Of a stretch of DNA of 64,000 nt, positions 14,908-23,648 are shown one piece after another; position 1 is the first letter of the stretch; every line of letters starts with the position of its first letter. Location: the NCBI RefSeq assembly GCF_030269325.1, contig NZ_BSTD01000005.1, forward strand, positions 329,391 through 393,390, in the 5' to 3' direction. The stretch is from Amycolatopsis sp. NBRC 101858. GTDB taxonomy: Bacteria; Actinomycetota; Actinomycetes; Mycobacteriales; Pseudonocardiaceae. Below the pieces are notes generated by a model that saw only the letters and a program-made list of their open reading frames with translations, was not told the DNA's origin and made no database searches. The position numbers and the translations under genes are program-made.

Positions 14908-17862
14908 ATGGACGACGAGATTTTCCGCGTACACGACAGTTTCGTCGTACGCACCCCACTGCACCCGACTCACCCGCGGCTCCCGGCCGCACCCGGCGGC
15001 CCGGACCCCGAGGCGTGCCGGGACGTCCTGCGGGCCGCCGCCGAGCGGGCCGAGCTGGCCGAAGCGATCGAGGTCGCCAGCCCGAGCCTCGCCGCGGTCC
15101 TGGCGGACGCGCGGGCCGGGCGGCTCGCCTCGCGCAAGCCCGCCCAGCTGCGGCGGGCCGCGCTCGCCGTGCTCAAGTACGACCTCCGGGCACGGACCCG
15201 GCCGACCCCGTTCGGGCTCTTCGCCGGGGTGTCCGCCGGACGGTTCGACGTCGCGCCGAAGGTGGAGGACGACGGACCGGCGCGGACGCGGACCCGACTC
15301 GACCTCGGCTGGCTGCGAGAGGTCGTCGAAGCGGCCGAACTCGAGCCTGACCTGCTGATCCACCTCGACGTCCAAGCGCACGGCCTGGTCGTCGCGCGCG
15401 GTGACCGGCTGCACGTCGAGACGGCTTCGGCGGCCGTTTCGGTGCGGCGCACCCCGGCGGTCGAAGCCGTGCTCGCCGGCACGCAGACGGCCCGTCCGGT
15501 CGCGGACGTCGTCGCCGATCTGCGAGACCGGTTCCCGGTTTCCGAGGTCGTGGCGACCAGGCTGATCACCGAACTGGTGCGTCAAGGTCTGCTGCTGACG
15601 TCGCTGCGGCCGTCGCTGGACGGTGGCGACCCGCTCACCCACGTGCTCGCTGTGCTGGCCACGGCCGAACGCCGCGGTGCGGCCGTGCCGTGGCGCGCGG
15701 CCCTCGCCGCCGTCGCCGAAGCGCGCGACGCCTACGACGCGCGGCCGATCGGCGAAGGCACCGAAGAACTGCGCCGCGTCGTCGCCCTCGCGTGCGCCGT
15801 GCGGCCGCACGCGAACCCCGTGCACGTCGACACGCGCCAAGGCCTGCGCGTCCGGTTGCCCGAGGAGGTCCGCGCCGAGGCCGCGGCCGCGGTCACCGCT
15901 ATGTGGCGGATGGCGCCGCGCCGCGCCGTCCTCGCGGAGTGGCAGGCCCGGTTCACCGAGCGGTACGGCACCGGAGCGCTCGTGCCGCTGCTGGAGGCCC
16001 TCGACGAGACCTCCGGGGTCGGCGCCCCGGCGGGCTACCGGTGGCCGGCCGCGCGGCCCGGGACGCCGGAGCCGCCGCCCGAACGGACCGCAAGGGACCG
16101 CCGGGTGGCCGCGCTGGTGGCCGAGGCGGTCCGGGACGGCGCGCGCGAGGTCGTGCTCGACGACGAGACCGTCGATGCACTGGCCGACGACGGTGATCCG
16201 GCCGAGGTCACGCGGTTCGGCGAGTACTGCTTCCAGCTGTGCGCGGCGTCGCTCGAAGACCTCGCCGCGGGCGAGTTCCGGCTGGTCACCGCGCCGAGCC
16301 ACGGGTCCTACCAGCCCGGCGCCACCGCGAGCCGGTTCGCCGGCCTGCTCCCCGACCTCGACGCCGCGTTGCGCGACGAGGCGGCCGAGGCGGCCCGCGA
16401 GCTGGCCCCGATCGTGCCCGTGACGCTGGCCTACCAGCCGCGCGAGGGCCGCGGCGCGAACGTCGTCAACACGCCCGCGCACACCGGACAGCGGATCGCG
16501 GTCGGCCTGCCCGGGGACACCCTCAGCCTCGCCGATCTGGCCGTCGGCGTGTCCGACGGCCGGGTGATCGTCGTGCACGTCCCGACCGGCACCGAGCTGC
16601 TGCCGGTGGTCCACAGCATGCTGCGGCTCGAGGACCAGGCGCCGAACGTCGTCCGGTTCCTGCACGACGCCGGGCTGGCCGGGACGCGGCAGTGGGAACC
16701 GTGGGACTGGGGGAGCGCGCTGGCCGGGCCGTACCTGCCGCGCGTGCGCTACCGGCGCACGGTGCTGAGCCCGGCGGTGTGGCGGCTGGACGTCCTGCGC
16801 GAGCTGCCGGACGACGCCTGGCCCGGCGCGGTCGAGCGCTGGCGGGCGGCGTGGCGGGTGCCGGAGCGGGTCGAGGTGCGGAGCCGGGACCAGCGGCTGA
16901 CGCTCGACCTGACCGACCTTTGGCACCTGGCGATCCTGCGCGACGAACTGCGGAAGGACGCGAGCCTGGTCGCCACCGAGTCCGTCGAGCCGGGTGGCTG
17001 GCTGGGTGGCCGGCCCGCCGAGGTGGTCGTCGGGCTCAGCCGCCGGACGCCGGTGCGGACCGAGCCGCCTCCCCGGCTGCAGGCCCGCCGCCGGTACCAG
17101 CCGGGCGGGGAATGGCTCCACGTCAAGGTTTTCTCACCGCGGCCGGACGTCGTCCGCGACCGGCTCCCGGCGCTGGCCGCCGAAGCCGGCCTGCCCTGGT
17201 ACTTCGTCCGCTATGCCGAGCCGGACCCGGTCCTGCGGCTGCGGTTCCACGGCGACCCGGAAACGTTGTGGCCGTTGGTGTTCCCGCGGCTCGCGGCGCG
17301 GCTCGGCGAGTGGTCGGACCAGCGGCTGATCGGCGACTGGCTGGTGGCGAGCCACGAGCCGGAGGTGGAGCGCTACGGCGGCCCGACGGCGATGCCGGTG
17401 GCCGAGGCGGTGTTCCACGCCGACAGCGAGCTCGCGGTGAAGCTGCTGGACCTCGAGCGGCGAACGGGCTTTTCCCTGGACGAGCTGGCCGCGGTGTCGC
17501 TGGCGGCGCTGGCCCACGCGTTCGGTGCGGCGGACCGGATCCCGGCGGCCGCTCCGGACCGGGAGTACGCCCGCAACCGCGTGCGGTGGCGGTCCATTGT
17601 GGACCCGGCGGGCGGCTGGCCCGGCCTGCGTGCGACGGCCGAGGGGCGCGCGGTCGTCGAAGCGCTCGGCCCGCGTGACGAGGCGGTGCGCCACTACGCC
17701 GACGTCGTCCGCGAGTCGGGCGATATTGCGGGAATCCTGGCGAGCCTGCTGCACATGACGTGCAACCGGCTGTTCGGCGGGCCCATCGAGCGGGAGCGGA
17801 AGGTGCACGGCTACGCACGCGCCGCCGTGCTGGACCACCTCGGCCGCCGGACGCACTCGTGA
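14908..17862 (+). CDS. lanB: full-length class I lanthipeptide dehydratase LanB
   Basis: A 984-residue dehydratase with both LanB parts. The N-terminal glutamyl-transfer domain (Lant_dehydr_N) has the hallmark RARTRPTPFGLFAGV near residue 95, carrying the Arg and Thr residues needed for tRNA-Glu-dependent glutamylation. The C-terminal elimination domain (SpaB_C, from about residue 735) starts WLHVKVFSPRPDVV and contains VLRLRFHG (the RxR pair) and a final HMTCNRLFG block with the catalytic His. Known LanBs glutamylate Ser/Thr of the precursor and eliminate glutamate to give Dha/Dhb. The ATG at 14908 has GGAGG 6 nt upstream. Its stop overlaps the lanC start (GTGA). Confidence 0.93.
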   Translation: MDDEIFRVHDSFVVRTPLHPTHPRLPAAPGGPDPEACRDVLRAAAERAELAEAIEVASPSLAAVLADARAGRLASRKPAQLRRAALAVLKYDLRARTRPTPFGLFAGVSAGRFDVAPKVEDDGPARTRTRLDLGWLREVVEAAELEPDLLIHLDVQAHGLVVARGDRLHVETASAAVSVRRTPAVEAVLAGTQTARPVADVVADLRDRFPVSEVVATRLITELVRQGLLLTSLRPSLDGGDPLTHVLAVLATAERRGAAVPWRAALAAVAEARDAYDARPIGEGTEELRRVVALACAVRPHANPVHVDTRQGLRVRLPEEVRAEAAAAVTAMWRMAPRRAVLAEWQARFTERYGTGALVPLLEALDETSGVGAPAGYRWPAARPGTPEPPPERTARDRRVAALVAEAVRDGAREVVLDDETVDALADDGDPAEVTRFGEYCFQLCAASLEDLAAGEFRLVTAPSHGSYQPGATASRFAGLLPDLDAALRDEAAEAARELAPIVPVTLAYQPREGRGANVVNTPAHTGQRIAVGLPGDTLSLADLAVGVSDGRVIVVHVPTGTELLPVVHSMLRLEDQAPNVVRFLHDAGLAGTRQWEPWDWGSALAGPYLPRVRYRRTVLSPAVWRLDVLRELPDDAWPGAVERWRAAWRVPERVEVRSRDQRLTLDLTDLWHLAILRDELRKDASLVATESVEPGGWLGGRPAEVVVGLSRRTPVRTEPPPRLQARRRYQPGGEWLHVKVFSPRPDVVRDRLPALAAEAGLPWYFVRYAEPDPVLRLRFHGDPETLWPLVFPRLAARLGEWSDQRLIGDWLVASHEPEVERYGGPTAMPVAEAVFHADSELAVKLLDLERRTGFSLDELAAVSLAALAHAFGAADRIPAAAPDREYARNRVRWRSIVDPAGGWPGLRATAEGRAVVEALGPRDEAVRHYADVVRESGDIAGILASLLHMTCNRLFGGPIERERKVHGYARAAVLDHLGRRTHS
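17592..17604. repeat. GTCCA-TTG-TGGAC palindrome copy
   Basis: A perfect copy of the dispersed 13-bp palindrome inside lanB, read as Ser-Ile-Val-Asp with the rare codon ATT. Confidence 0.6.
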
Positions 17863-18959
17863 CCGCGGACTTCGCGGCGCTGGTGACCGAGACCGCACGG
17901 CGGCTCTCGGCCGCCGGGCCGATCACCGCGCGGCCGACGTCGTTGTTCCGCGGCCACCCCGGCGTCGCGATGCTGTTCGGGGAGCTGGGCCGGGCGGACG
18001 AGCGCTGGCTGCCGGTGGCGCACCGGCACCTCGCGGCCGCGGTGGCCGCCCTGGACAGCGCGCCGACCGCCGGTCTCTACGAGGGCCCGGCCGCGGTGCT
18101 CGCCGCCGCGCAGACGTGCGCGGGCGGCACCGGCCGCTACCGCGGGCTGCGGGAGCGGCTGACCGCGTACGCCGAGGCCGCGCAGGCCCACCGGCTTGCT
18201 CACCTGGGCGGCTACGACGTCGTCAACGGCCTCACCGGGCTCGGCCGCGTCCTTCTCGACGCGGGTGCCGACGTCGGACCGACCCTGGACGCGCTGGCCC
18301 GGCTGGCGGTCACGGAAACCCGGCCCGGCGCCGACGCCGGGATGGCCCACGGCGTCGCCGGGATCCTCGCGTTCCTGGCTCTCGCCGCGGACCACGGGCG
18401 GCTGGTGCCCGGTCAGCTGGACGTGATGCACCACCTCGCCGGCTGGCTGGGCGACATCGCCGGTGAAGACGCCGCCGGACCGTACTTCCCGGCCTGGGCC
18501 GGGGAAATCGCGGTCCCGGCCAAGAGTGCTTGGTGCTACGGCACTCCCGGTGTCGCCGTGGCCCTGCACCGGGCCGGGACCGTGCTCGGCGAACCGGCCT
18601 GGCAGCGGCTCGCGGTCGAGGCGCTGCGAGCCGCCGCCCGGCGTCCCGAGGCCGAGTGGCACCTCGACGGCCCGACCGTCTGCCACGGTTACGCCGGCCT
18701 GCTGCACGCCCTGCACGTGGTCGGCACGGCGGCCGGCGATCCGGAGCTGCAGGCGGCGGCCGGCCGGGTCGCCCTGGTCGTGGCCGCCGCCGCGGACGAC
18801 ACGGCGGAGTTCCTGTTCCGGCACCACGAGTCCGGCTCGCCCGTCGACGCGGCCGGGCTCGTCGAGGGCGCGGCCGGGGTCGCCTGCGTGCTGCTGCCGT
18901 TCGCGGGTTACGACGTGCGCGGCCCTTCGCCGTGGGACCGCGTCCTGCTGTTCAGCTGA
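17859..18959 (+). CDS. lanC: lanthionine synthetase C-like cyclase
   Basis: A 366-residue LanC-like protein. The zinc ligands are in WCYGTPGV (Cys) and VCHGYAGL (Cys-His), and the repeated GxxG barrel motifs (YEGPAAV, VNGLTGLGR, AHGVAGI, EGAAGVA) mark the alpha/alpha toroid. LanC adds Cys thiols to Dha/Dhb to form (methyl)lanthionine. The GTG at 17859 overlaps the lanB stop by 4 bp, implying translational coupling. It ends 8 bp inside the convergent regulator. No transporter, leader peptidase or immunity gene follows. Confidence 0.9.
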   Translation: MTADFAALVTETARRLSAAGPITARPTSLFRGHPGVAMLFGELGRADERWLPVAHRHLAAAVAALDSAPTAGLYEGPAAVLAAAQTCAGGTGRYRGLRERLTAYAEAAQAHRLAHLGGYDVVNGLTGLGRVLLDAGADVGPTLDALARLAVTETRPGADAGMAHGVAGILAFLALAADHGRLVPGQLDVMHHLAGWLGDIAGEDAAGPYFPAWAGEIAVPAKSAWCYGTPGVAVALHRAGTVLGEPAWQRLAVEALRAAARRPEAEWHLDGPTVCHGYAGLLHALHVVGTAAGDPELQAAAGRVALVVAAAADDTAEFLFRHHESGSPVDAAGLVEGAAGVACVLLPFAGYDVRGPSPWDRVLLFS

Positions 18960-19542
18960 ACGCCCGCCGTCGCGTGGCGAGCAGTTCGAGGAGCCCGCGG
19001 CGGCCGTCGACCCCGACGTGGCCGTAGATGTCCTTCAGCCGCCGGTACATCGTCCGCTCGGAGCAGTAGAACCGCCGCGCCATCTCCCGCGTCGACCGGG
19101 CTTCGATCACCATTTCGAGCACCGCGAAGTCGCTCACGCTCAACGCCGGGGCCGCGCCGGGGCTTTCCGGCGCGGCCAGGGCGAGGCGGGCGGCCTGCCG
19201 GTGGATCACGGTGACCGCGCGGGACGGCGGCAGCTGGACGTTGAGCACCCCGTGCGCCCCGGCGTGCATCGCGGCGTACGTCTGGTTTCCGGAGACGTCG
19301 TCGACGACGCCGATCACCGCTTGGCCGGGAAAGGCCTCCCGGAGTGAGCTGATCACCGATACTTCCGCTTCGGTGAAGGCGGGCACCGCAGCCACGGCGC
19401 CGCGGTGTTCCCGCAGGGTGCGGGTCAGCTCGGCCGTCAGCACCAGCCGGATGTCCTGCTTTTCGAGCAGGAACACGTGCGGCGAAAGGGCGGCGCCGAG
19501 ACAGGCCGGCGCGACAACGCTCAGCTGGGCAGGCAATTCCAT
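18952..19542 (-). CDS. LuxR-type regulator with degenerate receiver domain
   Basis: A 196-residue regulator. The N-terminal part resembles a response-regulator receiver fold (VIGVVDDVSGN, MHAGAHGVL) but the phosphoacceptor Asp pattern is not convincing, so control may be phosphorylation-independent. The C-terminal helix-turn-helix (about residues 135-190; STREMARRFYCSERTMYRRLKDI) is LuxR/NarL-like. It converges on lanC and overlaps it by 8 bp, so it is the likely cluster regulator. A large inverted repeat begins 8 bp upstream of its ATG and includes its G-rich ribosome binding site. Confidence 0.75.
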   Translation of the reverse strand: MELPAQLSVVAPACLGAALSPHVFLLEKQDIRLVLTAELTRTLREHRGAVAAVPAFTEAEVSVISSLREAFPGQAVIGVVDDVSGNQTYAAMHAGAHGVLNVQLPPSRAVTVIHRQAARLALAAPESPGAAPALSVSDFAVLEMVIEARSTREMARRFYCSERTMYRRLKDIYGHVGVDGRRGLLELLATRRRAFS

Positions 19543-19550
19543 GGTTTCAC

Positions 19551-19600
19551 CCCCGCGGATCCCGAAATATCGAAGAAACGATATCAGGGGATCCGCGGGG
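19551..19600 (-). promoter_or_regulatory. nested inverted repeat covering the regulator's ribosome binding site
   Basis: A perfect 13-bp outer repeat (19551-19563 with 19588-19600, CCCCGCGGATCCC and complement) encloses a 6-bp inner repeat (ATATCG 19567-19572, CGATAT 19579-19584). On the minus strand it ends with GGGGG 7 nt before the LuxR-type ATG. It lies 28 bp past the LLM gene stop, so it may end that transcript, bind the regulator, or mask its ribosome binding site. Confidence 0.65.
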
Positions 19601-19628
19601 AATTGATTGTTCTTTTGTCCGGCGGTCG

Positions 19629-20504
19629 TCAGCCGATCTTCGCGGCGGCCGGGATGACGTCGGTGCCGAACTTCTCCAGCACCGCCGGGCTGTGGACGTG
19701 CGGGACCATCCCGAGCGCGACGTCGATGCCGAGGCCGTGCAGCCGCTCCAGCTCCTTCAGCAGCTCGCCGGTCTTCTCACCGCGCTCGCCGATGTCGAGG
19801 ATGTGGTAGACGGTCTTGGTGATCGAGTCGTAGTCGCGGCCCTCGTTCTCGCAGTGCTGCTTGAGGACGTCGAGCTTGTGCTCCAGCTCCGGGCTGTTGA
19901 AGAGGTTGCACTGGTCGGCGTACTTGGCGACCAGCCGCAGCGTCTTCTTCTCGCCACCGCCGCCGATCATGATCGGCGGGCGCGGGTCCGACAGCGCCTG
20001 CGGCACGTTCAGCAGCCGGGACGCGTCGAAGTGCTTGCTCTTGAACGGCTCGTCACCGTCGGCCCACATCTGCAGCACGTACTGGAGGTTCTCCTCCAGC
20101 AGCTCGAACCGCTCCGCGACCGGCGGGAACGGGAAGCCGAGCCCGCGGGACTCGTCCTCGTTCCAGCCCGCGCCGATGCCGAGGATCGCGCGGCCGCCGG
20201 ACAGGACGTCCAGCGTCGTGATCGCCTTGGCCAGCAGCCCGGGGTGCCGGTACAGGACGCCGGTGACGACGGTCAGCAGCTTGGCGCGCTCGGTGTGCGC
20301 GGCGATGAAGCCGAGGGTCGTGTACGCCTCGAGCATGTCGTTTTCGACGGGGCCGACCCCGCCGATCTGGAAGAAGTGGTCCATCACGGCGATGGAGTCG
20401 AAGCCCGCGTTGTCGGCGGTGCGGACGACGGCGGCCAGTTCGGCGCCCAGCGCGGACGCCCCGTTTGGCCAGGTGAAGTCGGGGATCTGCAGTCCGAGTT
20501 TCAT
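19629..20504 (-). CDS. LLM class F420-dependent oxidoreductase (Rv1855c-like)
   Basis: A 291-residue luciferase-like TIM-barrel oxidoreductase. It starts MKLGLQIPDFTWPNG and has SIAVMDHFFQ and LDVLSGGRAILGIGAGW, diagnostic of the LLM/F420 group (TIGR03560-type). It likely transfers hydride between F420 and an unknown organic substrate in the cytoplasm. The ATG at 20504 is preferred; a TTG three codons earlier has no ribosome binding site. It is separated from the LuxR gene by the nested inverted repeat, so it is probably not part of the lanthipeptide cluster. Confidence 0.85.
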   Translation of the reverse strand: MKLGLQIPDFTWPNGASALGAELAAVVRTADNAGFDSIAVMDHFFQIGGVGPVENDMLEAYTTLGFIAAHTERAKLLTVVTGVLYRHPGLLAKAITTLDVLSGGRAILGIGAGWNEDESRGLGFPFPPVAERFELLEENLQYVLQMWADGDEPFKSKHFDASRLLNVPQALSDPRPPIMIGGGGEKKTLRLVAKYADQCNLFNSPELEHKLDVLKQHCENEGRDYDSITKTVYHILDIGERGEKTGELLKELERLHGLGIDVALGMVPHVHSPAVLEKFGTDVIPAAAKIG

Positions 20505-20544
20505 AGTCTTCAACCGTATACCTGGAGTTACCCCAGCTGCGGGG

Positions 20545-21513
20545 TCAGAAATCCCGGACGAGGGAAACCCTGCCGTGCAAGGGATCCGTGACGAGCACCG
20601 TGCGCGTGCGCTCGTCGACCGCGACGTCGCCGGGGTTGACGCCCAGCGACAGCTCGCCGGTCAGCGTCCCGCTCGCGCCGTCGATCCGGCTCAGGCCGTT
20701 CTGGCCGCCGTTGGTGTACACGGTGTTCGTGCCCTGGTGCACGGCCAGCGCGGACGACTCGCTGCGCAGCAGCACGGTCTTGCGCTCGGCGTGCGTCGCC
20801 GCGTCCACAATGGACATGTGGTGGATGCCGGAGTTGGCCACGTACACCGAACCGCTCTCGGCGTGCACCGCGACGGCAGTCGGCCGCGCCCCGACCTTCA
20901 CGCTGGCGACGAACTTCCCGCTGTCGATCGAGAACACCTCCAGCGAGTCCGTGCCGGTGCTGGCGCAGTAGGCCAGCTTGCGGCCGGGGTCGACGGCGAT
21001 CCCGCCGAGGCTCGGCTTCGGGCCCGGCACGAGCGCGGCGAGGGTGCAGCTGACGCCGTCGAGCACGGCGAGCGTGCCGGTGCCGCCGCTGGCCGCGTAG
21101 ACGCGGTTGGCCTGCTCGTCCACGGCCAGCGCGGACGCGCCGGCACCCGCGCCGATCACGCTCACCAGGTCGTGGGTGCGGCCGTCCAGCACCACGACGG
21201 TGCCGGCGGGCGGGTTCGCGACGTAGATCCGGTTGGCCTTCGGGTCGACCGCGACGTCCCCGGGGGCGCCGCCGACGCGGATCACCGCGCCGGCCGCGGC
21301 GGTGCGCGGGTCGAGGACCGTGACCGTCCCGGCCTCGGGGTCCGTGACGTATGCGAGCCCCGTGACGGGGTTCACCGCGACCGCGGTGGGCGACCCGCCG
21401 AGCTCGATCGAGCGGACGTCCTCCGCCCGCGCGACCCCGGGCAGGACCAGGGCCCCGGCACTGGCCGTGACCAGGGCTAACAGGGTCCTCCGGCCTATCG
21501 GGCGACCTCGCAT
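20545..21513 (-). CDS. secreted YncE-like beta-propeller
   Basis: A 322-residue exported protein. The N terminus MRGRPIGRRTLLALVTASAG looks like a twin-arginine signal, with cleavage near GVARA-EDV. The mature chain has about seven repeats of the form AVAVNPVTGLAYVTD / VAVDPKANRIYVANP / LAVDEQANRVYAAS, i.e. YVTN/YncE-type propeller blades. There is no catalytic motif; binding of a ligand or cell-wall component is the usual guess. One copy of the GTCCA-N3-TGGAC palindrome lies in the gene (20803-20815). It stands alone on the minus strand. Confidence 0.8.
   Translation of the reverse strand: MRGRPIGRRTLLALVTASAGALVLPGVARAEDVRSIELGGSPTAVAVNPVTGLAYVTDPEAGTVTVLDPRTAAAGAVIRVGGAPGDVAVDPKANRIYVANPPAGTVVVLDGRTHDLVSVIGAGAGASALAVDEQANRVYAASGGTGTLAVLDGVSCTLAALVPGPKPSLGGIAVDPGRKLAYCASTGTDSLEVFSIDSGKFVASVKVGARPTAVAVHAESGSVYVANSGIHHMSIVDAATHAERKTVLLRSESSALAVHQGTNTVYTNGGQNGLSRIDGASGTLTGELSLGVNPGDVAVDERTRTVLVTDPLHGRVSLVRDF
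20803..20815. repeat. GTCCA-CAA-TGGAC palindrome copy
   Basis: A perfect copy of the dispersed palindrome inside the YncE-like gene, encoding Ser-Ile-Val-Asp with the rare codon ATT, as in lanB. Confidence 0.6.
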
Positions 21514-21648
21514 CGGCGCCTCCGCTCGTGATCAACTCGCCCAGCGAGCCTAACCCGCGCGATCATCACGTGAAGGAACTTCGCGTCGCCCGATCGCGTT
21601 GTTTCCACTGGGTAACCACGGGGAATGAGCGGACGGAGGCGAGCGCGC

Positions 21649-22500
21649 GTGCACGGGCACCAGAACGGACTGAAGACGGCGATGCTGCTCGGTCTGCTGT
21701 CGGCGATCATCATCGCGATCAGCGGCCTGTTCGGCCGGGGCGCCCTGGTCATCGGCCTGGTCATCGCCCTCGGGATGAACGCGTTCGCGTACTTCAACTC
21801 GGACAAGCTGGCGTTGCGCGCAATGCACGCCCGGCCGGTTTCCGAGGTCGAGCAGCCCGCGATGTACCGGATCGTGCGCGAGCTCGCCCACGTCGCCCGC
21901 CAGCCGATGCCGCAGCTCTACCTGAGCCCGACCGTCGCGCCCAACGCGTTCGCGACCGGCCGCAGCCCGCGCCACGCCGCCGTCTGCTGCACGACCGGCA
22001 TCCTCGACCTGCTGGACGAGCGCGAGCTGCGGGCCGTGCTCGGCCACGAGCTGTCCCACGTCTACAACCGCGACATCCTGATCTCGTGCGTCGCCGGCGC
22101 GCTGGCCAGCGTGATCAGCGTCCTCGCGAACATCGCGTTGTTCTTCGGCGGCAACAACCGCGACGGCAGCCCGCTGGTCAGCCTGATGCTGATCTTCGTC
22201 GGGCCGATCGCGGCGGCGGTCATCCGGATGGGCGTCAGCCGCTCGCGGGAGTACCAGGCCGACGCGTCCGGCGCGGAGCTGACCGGCGATCCGCTGGGCC
22301 TGGCCTCGGCGCTCCGGAAGCTGGAAGCCGGGACGCGGGCGCGGCCGCTGGTCGCCGAACCGCAGCTGGTGTCGCAGTCGCACCTGATGATCGCGAACCC
22401 GTTCCGCCCGGGTGAGGGCCTGAGCAAGCTGTTCTCGACGCACCCGCCGATCGCCGACCGCATCGCGCGCCTCGAGGAAATGGCCCGCCGCGGGTTCTGA
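21649..22500 (+). CDS. htpX: HtpX-like membrane zinc metalloprotease (M48)
   Basis: A 283-residue membrane protease. The start HGHQNGLKTAMLLG is typical of actinobacterial HtpX. Two N-terminal transmembrane helices are followed by the zinc motif in VLGHELSHVYNRD and a later Glu ligand in SREYQADASGA; two more hydrophobic segments lie between them. HtpX degrades damaged membrane proteins. The GTG at 21649 is chosen because GGAGG lies 9 nt upstream; ATG 21625 would add 8 basic residues without proper spacing. It is a single gene. Confidence 0.9.
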   Translation: MHGHQNGLKTAMLLGLLSAIIIAISGLFGRGALVIGLVIALGMNAFAYFNSDKLALRAMHARPVSEVEQPAMYRIVRELAHVARQPMPQLYLSPTVAPNAFATGRSPRHAAVCCTTGILDLLDERELRAVLGHELSHVYNRDILISCVAGALASVISVLANIALFFGGNNRDGSPLVSLMLIFVGPIAAAVIRMGVSRSREYQADASGAELTGDPLGLASALRKLEAGTRARPLVAEPQLVSQSHLMIANPFRPGEGLSKLFSTHPPIADRIARLEEMARRGF

Positions 22501-22552
22501 TCCCACCTGGTGGGAGCGGGAATCCGCGCTTCTCGCACGGGGTTCTCAGGGC

Positions 22553-23647
22553 ATGGTCTCCGCAGAGCTGCACCTGGGCGTCGCGATCGACGGGGCCGGG
22601 TTCCACCCGGCCGCCTGGCGGGTATCCGCGGCCGAGCCCGCCGCGCTGTTCACCTCCGGCCACTACCTGAAGTACGCGAAGCTGGCCGAAGCCGCTTCGC
22701 TCGACTTCGTCACCCTCGACGACTCGCTGGCGCTGCAGTCCGGCGGTGAGGGAGTCGTGCGCGGCCGCCTCGACGCGCTGCTCACGCTGTCGGCCATCGC
22801 CCCGGCGACCAGCCGGATCGGCCTGGTCCCGACGGTCACCACCACGCACACCGAGCCGTTCCACCTCTCGACGTCGGTGGCGACCCTGGACTACGCGAGC
22901 CGCGGCCGCGCCGGCGTGCTCGCGGTCCCGTCCCTGACCGACGCCGAGGCCACGCACTTCGGCCGCCGTTCGGCCCCTTCGGCACAGGACGGGGAGGCCG
23001 AGACCGCCGAGGTCCTCGACGTCATCTCCCGGCTGTGGGACAGCTGGGAGGACGACGCGATCATCCGGGACGCCGCGTCCGGCCGGTTCATCGACCGCGA
23101 GAAGCTGCACTACGTCGACTTCCAGGGCCGCTTCTTCAGCGTGAAGGGCCCGTCGATCACCCCGCGCCCGCCGCAGGGCCACCCGGTGACCGCGGTCTAC
23201 GGCGACTCGCCGCACGCGGTCGGGGCCGACCTGGTCATCACCCGCGCGGACCACCTCGACGCGGTCCGCGCCGCGGCCGCCCGGTTCCCCGGCGCCAAGG
23301 TCCTCGCGACGGTGTCGATCGTGCTCGCCGAGACCGAGCAGGGCGCCCGCGACCGGCAGCACGAGCTGGACGCCCTGGTCCCGTTCGAACCCCTCGGCCT
23401 GGCGTTCGTCGGCACGCCCGCCCAGCTGGCCGCCGAGCTGCCCCGCTGGGCCGCCGAGACCGGCGTCGCCGGGTTCCACCTGCGCCCCGCCGTCCTGCCC
23501 GACGACCTCGACCTGCTCGCCGGCGAAGTCGTCCCGGCGCTGCGCGCGGCCGGCGCGTTCCGGACCGGCTACCGCGGTGCGACCCTGCGCGACCACCTCG
23601 GCCTCGGCCGGGCCGTCAACGCCTACGCCGTCACCCCGGGAGCCTGA
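22553..23647 (+). CDS. LLM class flavin-dependent oxidoreductase
   Basis: A 364-residue luciferase-like protein with the LGVAIDGAGFHPAAWR opening and a SRGRAGVLAVPS block typical of FMN-dependent LLM monooxygenases near the NtaA/SnaA group. It forms a two-gene operon with the next gene (TGAGATG, one-base gap). FMN rather than F420 is inferred from the family. Substrate unknown; such pairs often oxidise organosulfur or xenobiotic compounds, but no sulfonate transporter or flavin reductase is adjacent. The start codon has only a weak upstream AGGG. Confidence 0.82.
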   Translation: MVSAELHLGVAIDGAGFHPAAWRVSAAEPAALFTSGHYLKYAKLAEAASLDFVTLDDSLALQSGGEGVVRGRLDALLTLSAIAPATSRIGLVPTVTTTHTEPFHLSTSVATLDYASRGRAGVLAVPSLTDAEATHFGRRSAPSAQDGEAETAEVLDVISRLWDSWEDDAIIRDAASGRFIDREKLHYVDFQGRFFSVKGPSITPRPPQGHPVTAVYGDSPHAVGADLVITRADHLDAVRAAAARFPGAKVLATVSIVLAETEQGARDRQHELDALVPFEPLGLAFVGTPAQLAAELPRWAAETGVAGFHLRPAVLPDDLDLLAGEVVPALRAAGAFRTGYRGATLRDHLGLGRAVNAYAVTPGA

Positions 23648-23648
23648 G

